This document shows, piece after piece, positions 12,495 to 24,339 of a DNA stretch of 64,000 bases. The DNA comes from Lota lota (taxonomy: Eukaryota > Chordata > Actinopteri > Gadiformes > Lotidae): contig JACYXH010000522.1 in assembly GCA_026745465.1 (NCBI GenBank), forward strand, positions 808,501 to 872,500, given 5' to 3'. Position numbers and translations under genes: made by a program. The notes below the pieces were generated by a model that had not been told where the DNA came from, ran no database searches, and worked only from the letters and a program-made list of their open reading frames with translations. Each line of letters opens with the position of its first letter. The stretch's first letter is position 1.

Positions 12495-12560
12495 TTGCAT
12501 TTTTAGACAGTGCTTTTCAAGACACCCAAAGCGCTGTGCATTTAGCGAGTGTGTGGGGAA
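12495..12560 (-). mobile_element. SINE 3' tail fragment
   Basis: Read on the - strand this contains agcgctttgggtgtcttgaa, the tail module of a widespread fish SINE type that ends with a shared agcgctatataa-like sequence. A second copy of the module lies at about 32745-32800 on the + strand. The tRNA-like head was not seen. Confidence 0.5.
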
Positions 12561-13029
12561 TATTATACCTCAACCACTACCTGGCTCCAGAAATAACTTT
12601 CAGAATTTGACCTGCCAGAGGGAAAAATCTACTTGCCAAGCAAGCCGTTGTTTTAACATGTGACCCTGACTTTCTGCAACTGCTAAATCTATCTGACATT
12701 GGCTGGTGGCAGGTGCTAGTTTTGGCCACTTCCAGTGAGTAGCAAGAGTATACAAATACCCTTATTTGTATATCTTCTTCCCCTTTGATTTTCAATGCGC
12801 TTTTGTTCGTACAACACCAGCATTTCCCTTTCCTCCATTTCCTGGAGGACAGCCAGATCCCTTCACCAGTTGAACATCGGTTTTCATTAGATGACTTCCT
12901 CTTCTAGGTTAAACACACGCTATTGCAAGCATAACCTCTCATTCGCTTACCCGGTCACCTGCTGATTAAGCATTGATGCGACAAAACCTGTCCTGCGCTT
13001 ATTGAAACTGAATTGAAGGGGAATTTACA

Positions 13030-13455
13030 TAGGAGCCGGCAGTCCTGCACACAGACATATTTACATAGACGCCGCACTGACTGCTTCGACCCTTTGTTGC
13101 GATATGTTGACGTCGCCACCATATTTCAGTGGCCGAGACGCCAGGGCTGTGGCTGTGGTATACAACGTTTACATTTCTCAACCAATTCATTTTTATATTC
13201 ATAGAAAATCATGATATATATATATTTTATATAGAAAATACTTAACATACTTCATACATAAACAAAGAAAAAAAAATACTAATGGAAATGGGTGAGATAT
13301 GTAAACATCATAGTTCTTTTTATCCAGAAAATACGCAGCCCCCCCCCCCCCCCCCTTGACTTGTATTTGATTACAGTATTTGCCTCTCCAATATGGCGGC
13401 GGCGTTAACGTTTCGACCCAAAGGCCAATGCTCCGTCTATCTATATATGGCTACG
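13030..13455. mobile_element. Inverted-repeat element, family M, copy 1
   Basis: The left arm (about 13045-13135) and right arm (about 13385-13455) are degenerate reverse complements centred on ccaatatggcggcggcg. The centre is AT-rich with a poly-C run at about 13339-13356. The right half matches sequence at 15930-16235 and 60090-60400. There is no ORF. The structure fits a non-autonomous DNA element; exact ends and target duplication were not determined. Confidence 0.5.
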
Positions 13456-13589
13456 GCCCTGTAGCCCCAGAATGAACAAGACCTGAAAGCATTTTTTTTT
13501 TCTTATTAAGACAGGGTCAGGAGGTTTGGTTCTCCTTTAACAACGTGTGATCTTATCTCAACTGTTCGTCTCCATGAAAGGTATAGGAA

Positions 13590-13930
13590 GGACGTCAGAG
13601 GACCGTTTTGGAACGCAGCGCCTCACTCCACGCCTCCCTTTCTCTCCCCCCGGCGGGAGTCTTGACAGCCCCCCTGAGATGCATTAACTGCTTCCCGGCC
13701 GCGACATCCGCGGCTAGCGAGGCGGAAGCGCGCCCGCGGATTAAGTCCCGGGTTCCTGCGCACGGCCGGTCGCCTCCCGCAGCCCCCTTCGCCGAGTGTA
13801 GCGGGCGGTGCTTTCACGAGACGGCGTCGGTTGATGAGCATCTAAATCGGCGAGGTGGAAGACCCCCTCTCCTCTGACCCGCGTCAGACGGCTGCGTGGT
13901 TCGCGACCACGCCACAACAGGTGCGAGGCT
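13590..13930. promoter_or_regulatory. GC- and CpG-rich block
   Basis: About 340 bp that is clearly more GC- and CpG-rich than its surroundings, with cgcgcccgcgga and similar CpG clusters. It could be a small CpG island, a promoter of an unseen gene or a conserved enhancer. Open frames on both strands are what GC-rich DNA gives by chance. No exon was recognised. Confidence 0.25.
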
Positions 13931-14199
13931 AAACCACGGAGCCCGGCAAGAGACTTGAGTATGTTCATTAATGCATTGTGTTCGACAGCTATCATCCTCT
14001 TGAACAGTATTAAAAAGCTATACAGTACTTTTTTATATGATATGAATCTGGAATGATAACAATTAAAAAAAACGTGTCTTTTGTTTGCCTTTTTTTAACG
14101 TAGAAAAGCCTCACCAGGGACAGGGATCGCAGATTAGCTGTGGCTAGAAACCCTCCATGCAACACATCAGTGCTGTGTTTAAACATGGATTTGAATTAA

Positions 14200-15170
14200 A
14201 ATGTCTTTATTTGAACAGGCAAAATGGCTTTATCCTCATATAAAACAAAGCGCGATGTAACATTCAAGGTTTTAGCTAATTGCAATTCTCCTGCCCGTGG
14301 GCCCTTATTATCACTAGTGCAGTGGCCATTCAAAATGCGCCTGTTCTGAAAGATCAGATTGTTGGACCTCCGGTATTGCTGCTTGCAGCTTTCTCAAGAA
14401 CTGCTCAACCAAACAACTTGACACTCAACACCGCACTTCCTTGGGTAATAATAGGTCATTGCCATTTCGTATTACCTGCCTTTGAAAGCACAATTACATT
14501 TGGCAATTGTCACATAATTAAAACGTGTGAAGCAGACCATGGCTGCATCTTAGATATTCAGATTCACCAGGACATAGTCTCTTCTCCGCTATTGAAAGAC
14601 ACTGAGAAATGGATGGAGATCCACGCACACCGTGGACCTCCAGGGAAATACCGGGGGTCATGCAGTCACGGGTCGTTGTCTGACAACGGTAGCCATGCCG
14701 GCGGGTGGTGAATGAAGTACATTTGCTCGCATTAAGTATCAAATGGACCGAGGTTTCAGAACCGCCTCAGCTCAGTGTCAAGAGGATTCAAGTGCAGACC
14801 CATTGGCATAATTTGGGCTTAATGTGAGCGGTGTGCTGGGGATCCAGAAAGAGAATGTCTGTTGTGGTGGTGGTGGGGGGGGGGGGGGGGGGGGGGAATT
14901 AGTGGTTTGGAGGTGCGGAGGGATGAGTTGATAAGGAGTAGTCGAGAGAGTACAATGAGCATGGGAGAGAAGTGTAACAAGCACATGAAGGAGTAGAGGG
15001 GACAAACCAGAGTGTGTTGATTGATAGGTACTGCCAGGATAAAACCGTGCTTTTCCCCTGAACTAACACGGAGTGATCGTTGGCCTTTAATCTACCTGGG
15101 GGGCTGTAATATCTTATTAGAGTAAACCTCATTAGACATTAGCTGCATGGCGCGCGCTAGGTGGTTGCTA
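14200..15170. promoter_or_regulatory. Possible conserved non-coding blocks
   Basis: Low-repeat sequence apart from a poly-G run at about 14874-14896. Parts such as 14290-14600 and 15050-15150 have the even composition and TAAT-type motifs often seen in vertebrate conserved elements. The 143-codon frame at 14280-14711 has no recognised domain. Function is inference. Confidence 0.15.
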
Positions 15171-15439
15171 TGGTGTGGTTTCTGTAGTCAAGCACGAGGG
15201 CATGCAATGTTGTTGCTTGGGTTGCTACTACTTTGTTGTCAAGGCCTTTGTGGAGGCAAGGCTTTAACTTTATGTATTTTGAATTGTGCTTGTGTAATAT
15301 AATAATGTGCTTCAGGGTGAGGTTGCTGGGGGTAAACATGGACTCAGATAAACAGAACCAAATATTTGAGTTCGACCTGGCAGCACAAACACAGATGTTG
15401 AGATGTGAATCAGCCATGATTCTCACGGTGTATGCACAT

Positions 15440-15925
15440 TTTGAAATTGGGCCGCTGGAGAGCCATTAACATCCATTTTATTCCAAATGAGTGTTGAGCA
15501 GCTCCTATAGCTGTATCTTTGATTTGTCCAACACATGTAACACATGTAAGCGCATACAAACTGCCCTGGCCAGGCAATTTTCTCAAATAGTGCCCACAAA
15601 GGAAAATACATCCATACGTTTCTATTCTGCGTTTACATTCCACTGCGTTTGCTCACGGCATCAGACACTGAGAGGATCTAGTACGTACGCACGCACATCA
15701 TCCAACCGAGAACTTAGCACTTCATTTTGATTCAGAAGTTAATGCTTAAAATGCGTTCCATTCAGTTTAAAATAAAATCTATCCAGCCTCCACTTACCCT
15801 CGGGAATTACTGAAATGTTGTTCAGCATTCATAATTCAGAACTATAACACTGCCTATGATGCAGCCACTATCTTCGCTCAGTGTTCAAACTGCGTGCCTC
15901 AGTCTCTTAAGTCTGACGTTTTTCT
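15440..15925 (+). mobile_element. Interspersed repeat family R, copy A
   Basis: This shares long stretches with 28520-29310 in the same orientation. Shared blocks include cacttcattttgattcag (15718 and 29119), the tattgaaatgttgctc-like block, and the cctatgatg/cagccact block near 15855 and 29237. No coding capacity was seen. The family is unknown to me. It abuts family M copy 2, so the two may be parts of one larger element. Confidence 0.5.
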
Positions 15926-15929
15926 GGAT

Positions 15930-16235
15930 AAAAAGCTCTACATTTACATTTTCTCGACCGATTTCAGTGAGTCTTTTTTTATTCAAGGGTGTATAATCTA
16001 CTAGAAAATAAATAATATTTGAGTTAAAATCGATATAGGCCTAATGATTTAATATGAATATAAAAACCATTCATGGAAAACAATTTAGAAATAGAAATAT
16101 CATAGTGCTCTTTATGCAGAAAACCACAGCGCTTTGATTACTTGTTAACAAGCCAGTCTTGCCCTTTCAAATATGGCAGCAGCGTTGACACATCGCAGCA
16201 ACAGGTGGAAGCAGTCAAGATGGCGTCTTTGTACA
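15930..16235 (+). mobile_element. Inverted-repeat element, family M, copy 2
   Basis: Similar along its length to 60090-60400. Both have ctggataaaaagc, then a cgaccgatttcagtgagtc-like block, then catagtgctctttat, then caaatatggcagcagcg and a caagatggcgtct-like end. Only one ATGGCGGC-type arm is apparent here. No ORF is present. Confidence 0.5.
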
Positions 16236-16932
16236 TATGTCTATGCTTTAATGTACCAGGGCATGGATAGTAAACTAGTGACGATAACACACATTGACCA
16301 TGGATCCTTTTCACAGAGCTGTGGTAGCAGTTGTTAACACAGTCGTAGCCCCAACATTAACATTGAGTAAGTGGACAGGTGCTTCGTTTATGTGTGTCAA
16401 AGCACCAGCAATATGTGGTTATCTCCAATAGTTTAGTGTACTATCCGGGCCCTGGTACATTAAAGGAGCATTGCCATTTAGTCACACTGGATACTGACTA
16501 TGCAAGCCAACAGCTAGTTGGCGTTGACCTTTCAACTTTGCTCGTGTGAGTTCTATGTGAGAAACAGGAAATTACGCTCAACCACTAGAACCCACGAAAT
16601 GTTGTTTGACAACACTGACGCACAAATTGTAATAGTTACCGCCAACTTTTCTCCTAGCTGTTTCTACCTGCTGTGAGCTACTGACGTCATAGGCTGACGC
16701 ACACATGCTAGCTTGTCCCGCCAACCTTTGCAATGAGTGTATTGGGTGCCGCGTTAAACATGGTGAATGCCATAGCATTGAATGTGTGCGAGGCTGGGTC
16801 ATATCAATTGGCAAGTGGCACACACACGAGCCTCGAGTTAAATGTAGAAATGGACAGAGTGCTACTGATCTAATAATATAAACTCCATTCTGCATGTAAG
16901 CGAGTTACATCTTCTCCAAGAATAGGATATTA

Positions 16933-16933
<1 letters not shown>

Positions 16934-16991
<58 letters not shown>
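16934..16991 (+). repeat. AT microsatellite
   Basis: About 29 AT units, followed by a degenerate AT/TATA region to about 17040. Confidence 0.9.
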
Positions 16992-16994
<3 letters not shown>

Positions 16995-17179
16995 CAAATA
17001 TGTCCTATCCATCCAATATATATATATATAAATATATATACAAAATACCCTATTATAAATCCAATACAGCTGATTATATAACCAATTAGTATCCCATAAA
17101 TGTCCAATGCACTATACTTCCAATAGTAAACACATTAGCAGCAGCAGCAGTACATTAACAATACACACTAGTCCTCCAA

Positions 17180-17300
17180 ATCCCTAGCGGAGGAGGGGGA
17201 GGAGAAGGAGGGAGAAGAGGAGGAGGAGTAGAAGGAGGGGGAGGAACAGGAGGAGTAGAACAATGAGGAGGAAGGGGAGGAGGAGAAGACAGTCAGGCGG
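17180..17300 (+). repeat. Purine-rich GGA tract
   Basis: An almost pure purine stretch built on gga and gaa triplets. It gives a Leu-rich frame on the - strand with no coding meaning. Confidence 0.8.
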
Positions 17301-17381
17301 AACAGATAGCTCACTCACAGCAGGCAGACTGTTTCTCAAGCAGAAGAAGCTGTTATCTCTCTTGTCACGCCTCATCCATTC

Positions 17382-17498
<117 letters not shown>

Positions 17499-17529
17499 TA
17501 CTGTACTCTAGCTGCCATATGGCTGTCAC

Positions 17530-18195
17530 TCTCCCACAGACAGACTGAAGACTCCACCACCTCCACCCAACAACACTATCACACAGACAGACTGAGTCTC
17601 CTCCACCCAGCAACACTATCACACAGACAGACTGAGTCTCCTCCACCCAACAACACTATCACACAGACAGACTGAGTCTCCTCCACCCAGCAACACTATC
17701 ACACAGACAGACTGAGTCTCCTCCACCCAGCAACACTATCACACAGACAGACTGAGTCTCCTCCACCCAGCAACACTATCACACAGACAGACTGAGTCTC
17801 CTCCACCCAGCAACACTATCACACAGACAGACTGAGTCTCCTCCACCCAGCAACACTATCACACAGACAGACTGAGTCTCCTCCACCCAGCAACACTATC
17901 ACACAGACAGACTGAGTCTCCTCCACCCAACAACACTATCACACAGACAGACTGAGTCTCCTCCACCCAGCAACACTATCACACAGACAGACTGAGTCTC
18001 CTCCACCCAACAACACTATCACACAGACAGACTGAGTCTCCTCCACCCAGCAACACTATCACACAGACAGACTGAGTCTCCTCCACCCAGCAACACTATC
18101 ACACAGACAGACTGAGTCTCCTCCACCCAGCAACACTATCACACAGACAGACTGAGTCTCCTCCACCCAGCAACACTATCACACAGACAGATTGA
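17530..18195 (+). repeat. 40-bp minisatellite, about 16 units
   Basis: The 40-bp unit is made of ctccacccagcaacactatc followed by acacagacagactgagtctc. It repeats with exact 40-bp register from about 17581 to 18180. Almost the only variation is one site, cccag or cccaa, and the outermost copies are degenerate. This homogeneity points to recent expansion or gene conversion. Confidence 0.95.
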
Positions 18196-18199
18196 AGAG

Positions 18200-18870
18200 T
18201 CCTCCACCTTTACCCATCACTATCACACAGACTGGGAGACCCATCCACCCGACTACGCTCTCAACCCATAGACACCACCCTTTAGGCTAGAGTCCTCCAC
18301 CTGACTTCACTCTGAGACAGAGACTCTGAGACCTCAACCCGACTACGCTATCTACTGCTCTCTACCAGTATACACCACCCTCTGAGCTAGACTCAGAGTC
18401 CTCCAACCAACAACAATCTGTTGCTGCTGCCGAAACCTGGGGAGGAGGCTGCACCACCCGATGGAGAGAGAGATGGATGGAGGGAGAGATGGATAGAAAC
18501 AGAGACCGAGAGAGATGGAAAGTTAGATATGGAATAAGAGAGAAGACTAGACATACATATATAGAGAGAGATATGGAGACAGAGATGGAAAGTTAGTTTT
18601 GGAATAAGAGAAGGCTAGACATACATATATAGAGAGAGATATGGATACAGACAGACAATAGAGATGAAGATAAGGTGAGAGATACTTGGAGGTAAAGAGG
18701 TAGGAGAGATATATCAAGAAAGAGATATGGAGAAATAGAGAATGATGGAGGGGAAGAGATAAGGAGAGATTTGGAGGAATAGAAATAGGAGAGGGATATA
18801 TTCAAATTAGATATGGAGGACAATATGACAGCGAGAGAGAGAGAGAGAGCGAGAGAGAGAGAGATATAAA
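18200..18870 (+). repeat. Degenerate satellite edge and GA-rich tract
   Basis: Decayed copies of the 40-bp unit (18200-18420) run into a degenerate agagata/gagaga tract with repeated blocks such as gactagacatacatatatag (about 18545 and 18610). No gene is present. Confidence 0.75.
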
Positions 18871-18879
18871 AGAATCAGA

Positions 18880-20845
18880 TGCTTGGGAGACAGATCACAA
18901 TTAGGATTTAAACTTTACACTTATAGCTTTAAACTCCACACATACTTTGCCAAAGGATACAGGTCATATAAATGGAAAGTAATATGTGGGTTCATTAACG
19001 TGAGGAAATTAAGAATGAAATTGTACCGGCATCCAAACATCTTCTTGGCCGGGCTAGTGTTTCACTCACAAAGGATTGATGATGGGTTATTGAAAAGGTG
19101 TATGACAACATGAAAGAACAAGACTAGAAAAGTAAATGTCTGCTTTTATGGCTACAATGAGTGTTCAGAGCACCCTGATGAATAAATTATCAACTATCAA
19201 TGGATGACATTCAAACCTGCATCTTTTATCATTCTTCACCATGGTTTACCTTCTTTGTGTAAAGCATTTTGTCTCTTTGTTTCTCTGTTTGTATTCAATA
19301 TCATCTCCGTTACTCGGGCTCTCATATCCGTGTGTTATAGTAAAGGGGATCAAACTGCCTTCATTACAATGTGTACTCAACAGAAGAAGAGGTTAGAATA
19401 TCCAAAAAAGTACCCAACGTTTGATTCTTCTGCTTTCAGATCATTTCAGAACGACAGTACTACAGCATGATGCAAGAAAGATGAAATACTGTGGTGTCTT
19501 CAGGTATTTCTACTTCCCATGAAACTTTTAAATGTAATTGTTAAGGATAGTTTACTGTTATTGTCCTCCAGGCTATTTATTTAATACATATTGGATGTAT
19601 TAGGTAAAGGGGTTTTCTAATACAAATAATGTTATTGGTTTTGTGCAAGTTCAATTTTGTACTTTAAATGATGGTCAATGGGTCTGTGTCGGATTATGAT
19701 TGCTTACTAGAATACTTTTCATTTACATTTCAAATCACTTATTTTTATTGGAAATGCGTAATACTTGTATTGCAGAAGGATTTTGAGCCTGGCGGTTTTG
19801 TCCTGTGCCAAGGGGTTTGAGTAAGTACGCTTTCCTGATTTTGCCTATAGGTTCTTGCTTTGTCAGCCGCAAGGCCAAACAATTTAGTATGATTAAATTT
19901 TTTTGGAGGGATGAATGTTTGGGGCATTTTTTGGCAACTTCCAATAAAGTGACGCTTTTACGTGCCAAGTATTGAAACCTTTATTCCCTTTCTTCAGCAA
20001 AAACGATGTTTAAGTGTTACTACAAGGTACTCATTAGAGTTGGTACAGTTTAGATAAGAACTAAAATAACTTTATAACGTTAAGTTATTATTATGTTAGA
20101 AAGTGCATTTGCCCAGTTTTGTCTCTGAAAGGAAGCGATCAACTGTTTTTTTTACTTATGATCTGAATGTGCTTTTATTCTTAACTACTCCAATTATATC
20201 CATAAGTATATACATTTACATTGTATTATATATACATTATATTTACATTATGCATAATGTGCTTGTTTTTTTATTTTTGAAACTTCCGTTCCAAAATATA
20301 TCTTCAAACAATTTCACATACATTATTTCAATTAGCATGTTCCAAATGATCAGGAATCGTCCAAAAGAACGAAATCTAGCATATAAATGCACGTATGGCT
20401 CAGCTCATGAAGCACATATGCTACCGTTTTTAACACGATCATTTCATATGCATGAGCTTCAGCCTTAACAAGACACAAGCAGCGGCTCTCTGCCTGAATT
20501 GACAGCCTCACAAAATAAAAACAGCATGAAGAACCGCTCACATTTGCAACAAAAAATAAAATCCCATACGAGAGAATGCACAAAAACCTGGGTATTTTTT
20601 CCTCCCCCAAACTGCTTAAACACAGCGTTTTTTTTAAATGTTCTGAATTTAATTAGACACCTCAGAATGCCGTGAAGCATATTTAACAAAGTTGCCACGA
20701 CGCGTGCCCTTGAGTGAATGAAAGCCTCGCAAAGCCAGCGTTCCTTCACGTTCTGCAACACAACATAGACCGGGACAGTCATCCAGATTTCTGAACATCA
20801 CCCACAACACAACCAGGAGGGAGAGGGAGCGCAACATTGTTTCTG
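18880..20845. other. AT-rich stretch, no gene recognised
   Basis: About 2 kb without a supportable exon. The part at 20270-20600 is low in repeats and contains TAAT and ATGCAT motifs, so it could be conserved non-coding sequence, but nothing here proves it. Confidence 0.4.
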
Positions 20846-20848
20846 ACA

Positions 20849-20968
<120 letters not shown>

Positions 20969-21779
20969 AAGCTTGTGCGTGTCTTGTATTGAATTGTTGA
21001 TTAGTTGGTGATTTTCTATTCTACATCCCCATTTTGCTGGAGAAAAACAATCCAACTGCCTCGAAAACAAGACAAAGTGTTTGTGTCGAGCTTCCAGACT
21101 GAGACTGAGGCGGAGAGGTATTGGAGGGAATTGGTCTCATTGGGATGCTGTACGGTATGCAATGGTGTACAAGTGGAAATGTACACAGCGTTTACAGCAA
21201 CACGTTTTATTCAAATTCTTCGTATTGTTGAGGGGCTAACAATCACTTCCTGTCCCCATTTGATGACAGTATACATGACAATAAGCAAGCTCTGCTGGTC
21301 TACATTATAACGATATGTGCGACTGGTCTACTCTAGAAAAGCTTCCGGGATATTTTTGTGTTTCTCCATTTTGTCTTGGTGTTGCATCATGTGGTATTAT
21401 ACAAAGCAACAGTTAGAAAAGTGGTTAATATCAGCTACAGGCTGCTGGATAACAAGACTTGCCAGCTTGTATGCCTTGGCATGGTTTCCGAGGTTTCACA
21501 TTCCAGGGTTGACAAACTCCTTTCTGTAACAAACAGAAAAGAACGATGCATGTGACCAGCAAATAACCCCTGACCTTCACTGCATACTCACTCCCTTCAT
21601 TAGGGGAATCAACTCTGTCATGTGCAAGCGATTCAGGGTGCCGGTGCTGTACCAGCAGGAGTTAATGTTCTTCTTCCGTGAAGCATACAATTGATAATAG
21701 CAGCAGACAGATGGACTGGCTCTTACAAATGACTGCCCTCAAACACGGGTCTTCCTTCTGCAGACCAGAACAGTTCCTG

Positions 21780-22200
21780 TTAGACGCCGGGCCTTAGCTC
21801 ACTGGCTCAGTGAGATTAATGTGCCTTTGGGCTGTCCGTCAAACATTGCCAGAGAATTGCTAATGCATAATATTCATTAGCTCATGCATTTGGGGTCCAT
21901 CGTATCGATTCTGGACACAGAAGGGGGCTCTTGGACGCGATTAGAAGCAAGTTTGGGTTCTTTTCTTTTGTGAATTTGGCCTCATTGACGTAATATCCGG
22001 GGACAGCTGAGATACGGACCCCGCTCTCATGATCTGTTTAGTCAGATGAGTCATCATCGTCGTCGGAGAGGTCCTACCACACAAATGGAGGGAATCCAAA
22101 GGGCCGTCATTAAAAGCGCTTTGATGTATTCCCAGTATCGCATTAGAGCTGTAATTTGTGGTTTTATCCTTGTCGGATTGATCCCTCTATGATGGGAGAC
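21780..22200. promoter_or_regulatory. Possible conserved non-coding element
   Basis: A low-repeat block with an inverted CTAATG/CATTAG pair at 21860-21880, an ATGCAT nearby and several homeodomain-like TAAT cores. No coding pattern was seen. An enhancer role is inference from motif style only. Confidence 0.2.
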
Positions 22201-22261
22201 AATGGGGTGACAGCTCTTGAGGGTCATATCCTCTATAGATGACACAGCTCTGTGTGCTCTG

Positions 22262-22275
22262 CTGGGTAATGTAGT
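22262..22275 (-). promoter_or_regulatory. ZNF143-like ACTACATTACCCAG motif
   Basis: On the - strand this reads ACTACATTACCCAG, close to the SBS/ZNF143 core ACTACAATTCCCAG. A single short match has weak meaning. Confidence 0.3.
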
Positions 22276-22454
22276 TTCACCGAGTGTAGGTTGACAAGAC
22301 AGACCACACAGGAGCTGGGAAAGGTACAGGTAAGATCCAGGATTAACATCAGAGAGTGTGGAAAATAAATAGACTACCCATGTGAGCGCCAAGATGTGCC
22401 TACGACTACATTATTCATTAAGGGCTTCTTGTACAAACCTGCACTACAAAGTGC

Positions 22455-22610
22455 TTAGGATGGGTTGGTGAGTGGATATATGGATGGGTGAGTGGACTGA
22501 TTGATGGATGATAGACGAATGGAAGAAAGGATGGATGAGTAATATAGATGGACGGATCGATAGATTGATGGTGTATAGACCAGTGGATGATTGGATGAAC
22601 AGATGATTTA
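22455..22610 (+). repeat. Degenerate GATG/GGAT repeat
   Basis: Imperfect tetranucleotide repeats of the gatg/ggat type over about 155 bp. Confidence 0.75.
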
Positions 22611-22867
22611 TGAATACTTTCAAAATAACATCTATCCACATACAATCGTTATGCGGTAAGACATTGCATTCTCTACTCTAAATGTGATCTTCCTCTATAG
22701 AGAAGTGGGACAAAGAACCAATGGGTGATTGAGTTGATATCCTATATCTTGTTTGTGTGTATGTATATATTATAATATCTTATATCAGTGTAGGAAATGT
22801 TAAAGAGAATGACTTCTTCTGAATTTACTCCTCACTCATCCATGATAGCGATCTGTGGATGTGGGCA

Positions 22868-22939
22868 ATCCACAGCTTCTCTATGCGCTTTTAATGTTAA
22901 CGCTCCACAGCTTCTCTATGCGCTTTTAATGTTAATGCC
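22868..22939 (+). repeat. Tandem duplication of about 35 bp
   Basis: The sequence tccacagcttctctatgcgc and the following ttttaatgttaa occur twice in direct succession with almost no divergence, indicating a recent local duplication. Confidence 0.9.
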
Positions 22940-23019
22940 CCACTGCAATGCACAACCAAATATAATTACACTGAAGCGGTAACACCCTGCCTCACAGTAA
23001 GTGCCCCAGTATTATGATA

Positions 23020-23640
23020 GGCCAACGCGAGGCTATTAGCAATTTGCAATTCCACTTATAAAACGGATATAAATTATTGGGGAAGCAGAGGGAACATGAT
23101 TATTGTGTTTAATAATCATGACATTAATGATGCGTTCCTCCTCTTGCCGAGGTCTTAAACATTGGTGGAGATGTCTCCTTTAAATTGACTCCTTATAAGC
23201 AGTAATGCAAAGACACATTTCATTTTCTGGTAGACACATTCAAATAATCTGATTTCACTATAATTCTGAAAATTGTATGAATTCATCAAATTTAATAAGA
23301 TGAAACATTGCCAGTATCTTTGCCTTGACAAGCAATAATGGTGAATTTCATTTTATATTCATCCTAGATGCTTATTTGCCACTAGGGCGATGCAAATGAG
23401 TTTGATACTGTCGTAACACTTATTAGAACATATATCATACTGGTTTGAATCGTGGCCCCGGCTACCATCATTGATACCTCCATTCGGAGACCATGGTTTC
23501 TTAGTCTCGTCGTCATTCGGACGCCGCCTTGTAGTTCCCAGGTGGATAAATCCCTCTTTATGTGCCTATCAATCCAGCAGAATCCGGAGATTACACCAAA
23601 TACCAACCTCTTGAATGTTATTAAACTGTGTTAGAACGCC
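23020..23640. promoter_or_regulatory. Possible conserved non-coding element with octamer
   Basis: About 600 bp of AT-rich, low-repeat sequence. It carries a perfect POU octamer ATGCAAAT at 23390-23397 and many TAAT/ATTA cores, including the aataatcatgacattaatga block. No exon is visible. This is the best enhancer candidate in the left half, but the call rests on motif content only. Confidence 0.3.
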
Positions 23641-23913
23641 ACAGGCCTCAATCATGCCTTAATCTTCAGTGTCCCTCTTAAAGCGGAAATGAAACACTAG
23701 ATGTAGTAAGCATTATTTACAAGATAATTTCCCACTCTAAAATCCTCAAAGGTTTCGCACTGTCAGTGAAGATAAATAATAATAAGTGTAGCACCATCTT
23801 GCCCTAGCGTAGAGTGTGACGTCACGAGGTTGGTTGGCTTGAGTCCTACAGTAGTTCATTAGCTGACAACAGCTGACCCAAAGGAAAATAAGGTACCACC
23901 AAGTAAAAAGTGA

Positions 23914-24334
23914 TGCAAGCGTGTTCAATTATGTATTGCCCCTGGATGCAGCAATGGATTTTACAGAGTCAAAAACCAAGGAAAGATTGTCCAATTTCAT
24001 GCTTTGCCTCTTAAGCGGCAAGCGGTTCTTCATCGTCGGCTAGCGGCAACGACACAGGAGAATCCTCCAGTTAGCCGTGAAGCTAGGGTTTGTAGTGAGC
24101 ACTATGTAAACGGTGAGGGATTTTGAGTTGTGCCTACTGGTGGTTCGCCGGGCCAACAAGCTGAAGTCAGAGGCTGCTCCCTCTGTGTTTGACCTTTTCT
24201 CACATAAGGTTGGGTGTACCGACCGTCCGACCCAGTCTACCAGCATTGAAGTAGGTGTGCGCCGTAAGGAAAGAGCGCAACAGCGGGCCCATCTGGCAGA
24301 GCCGAGAGAGGTAGTAACCTGCCTTACTGGATAA
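23914..24334 (+). pseudogene. THAP-domain ORF, frameshifted
   Basis: An open stretch of 70 codons (23914-24123) shows the C2CH zinc signature of THAP DNA-binding domains: Cys-x4-Cys (CIAPGC), then 47 residues, then Cys-x2-His (VCSEHY). The usual Phe and Pro are present (VQFHALP). The Trp normally found mid-domain is not apparent. The frame ends at a stop just after GEGF. In another frame (to 24334) it continues with RRANKLKSEAAPSVF, which resembles the AVPTIF-type end of the domain. There is no Met before the domain in frame. THAP domains occur in P-element-like and other transposases and in host genes. This looks like a decayed copy or a mis-assembled or spliced exon. Confidence 0.55.
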
Positions 24335-24339
24335 GCGAT

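Noticed and set aside
17530-18195. CRISPR-like array
   Set aside because: The units are contiguous 40-bp tandem copies with no unique spacers, in a vertebrate genome.
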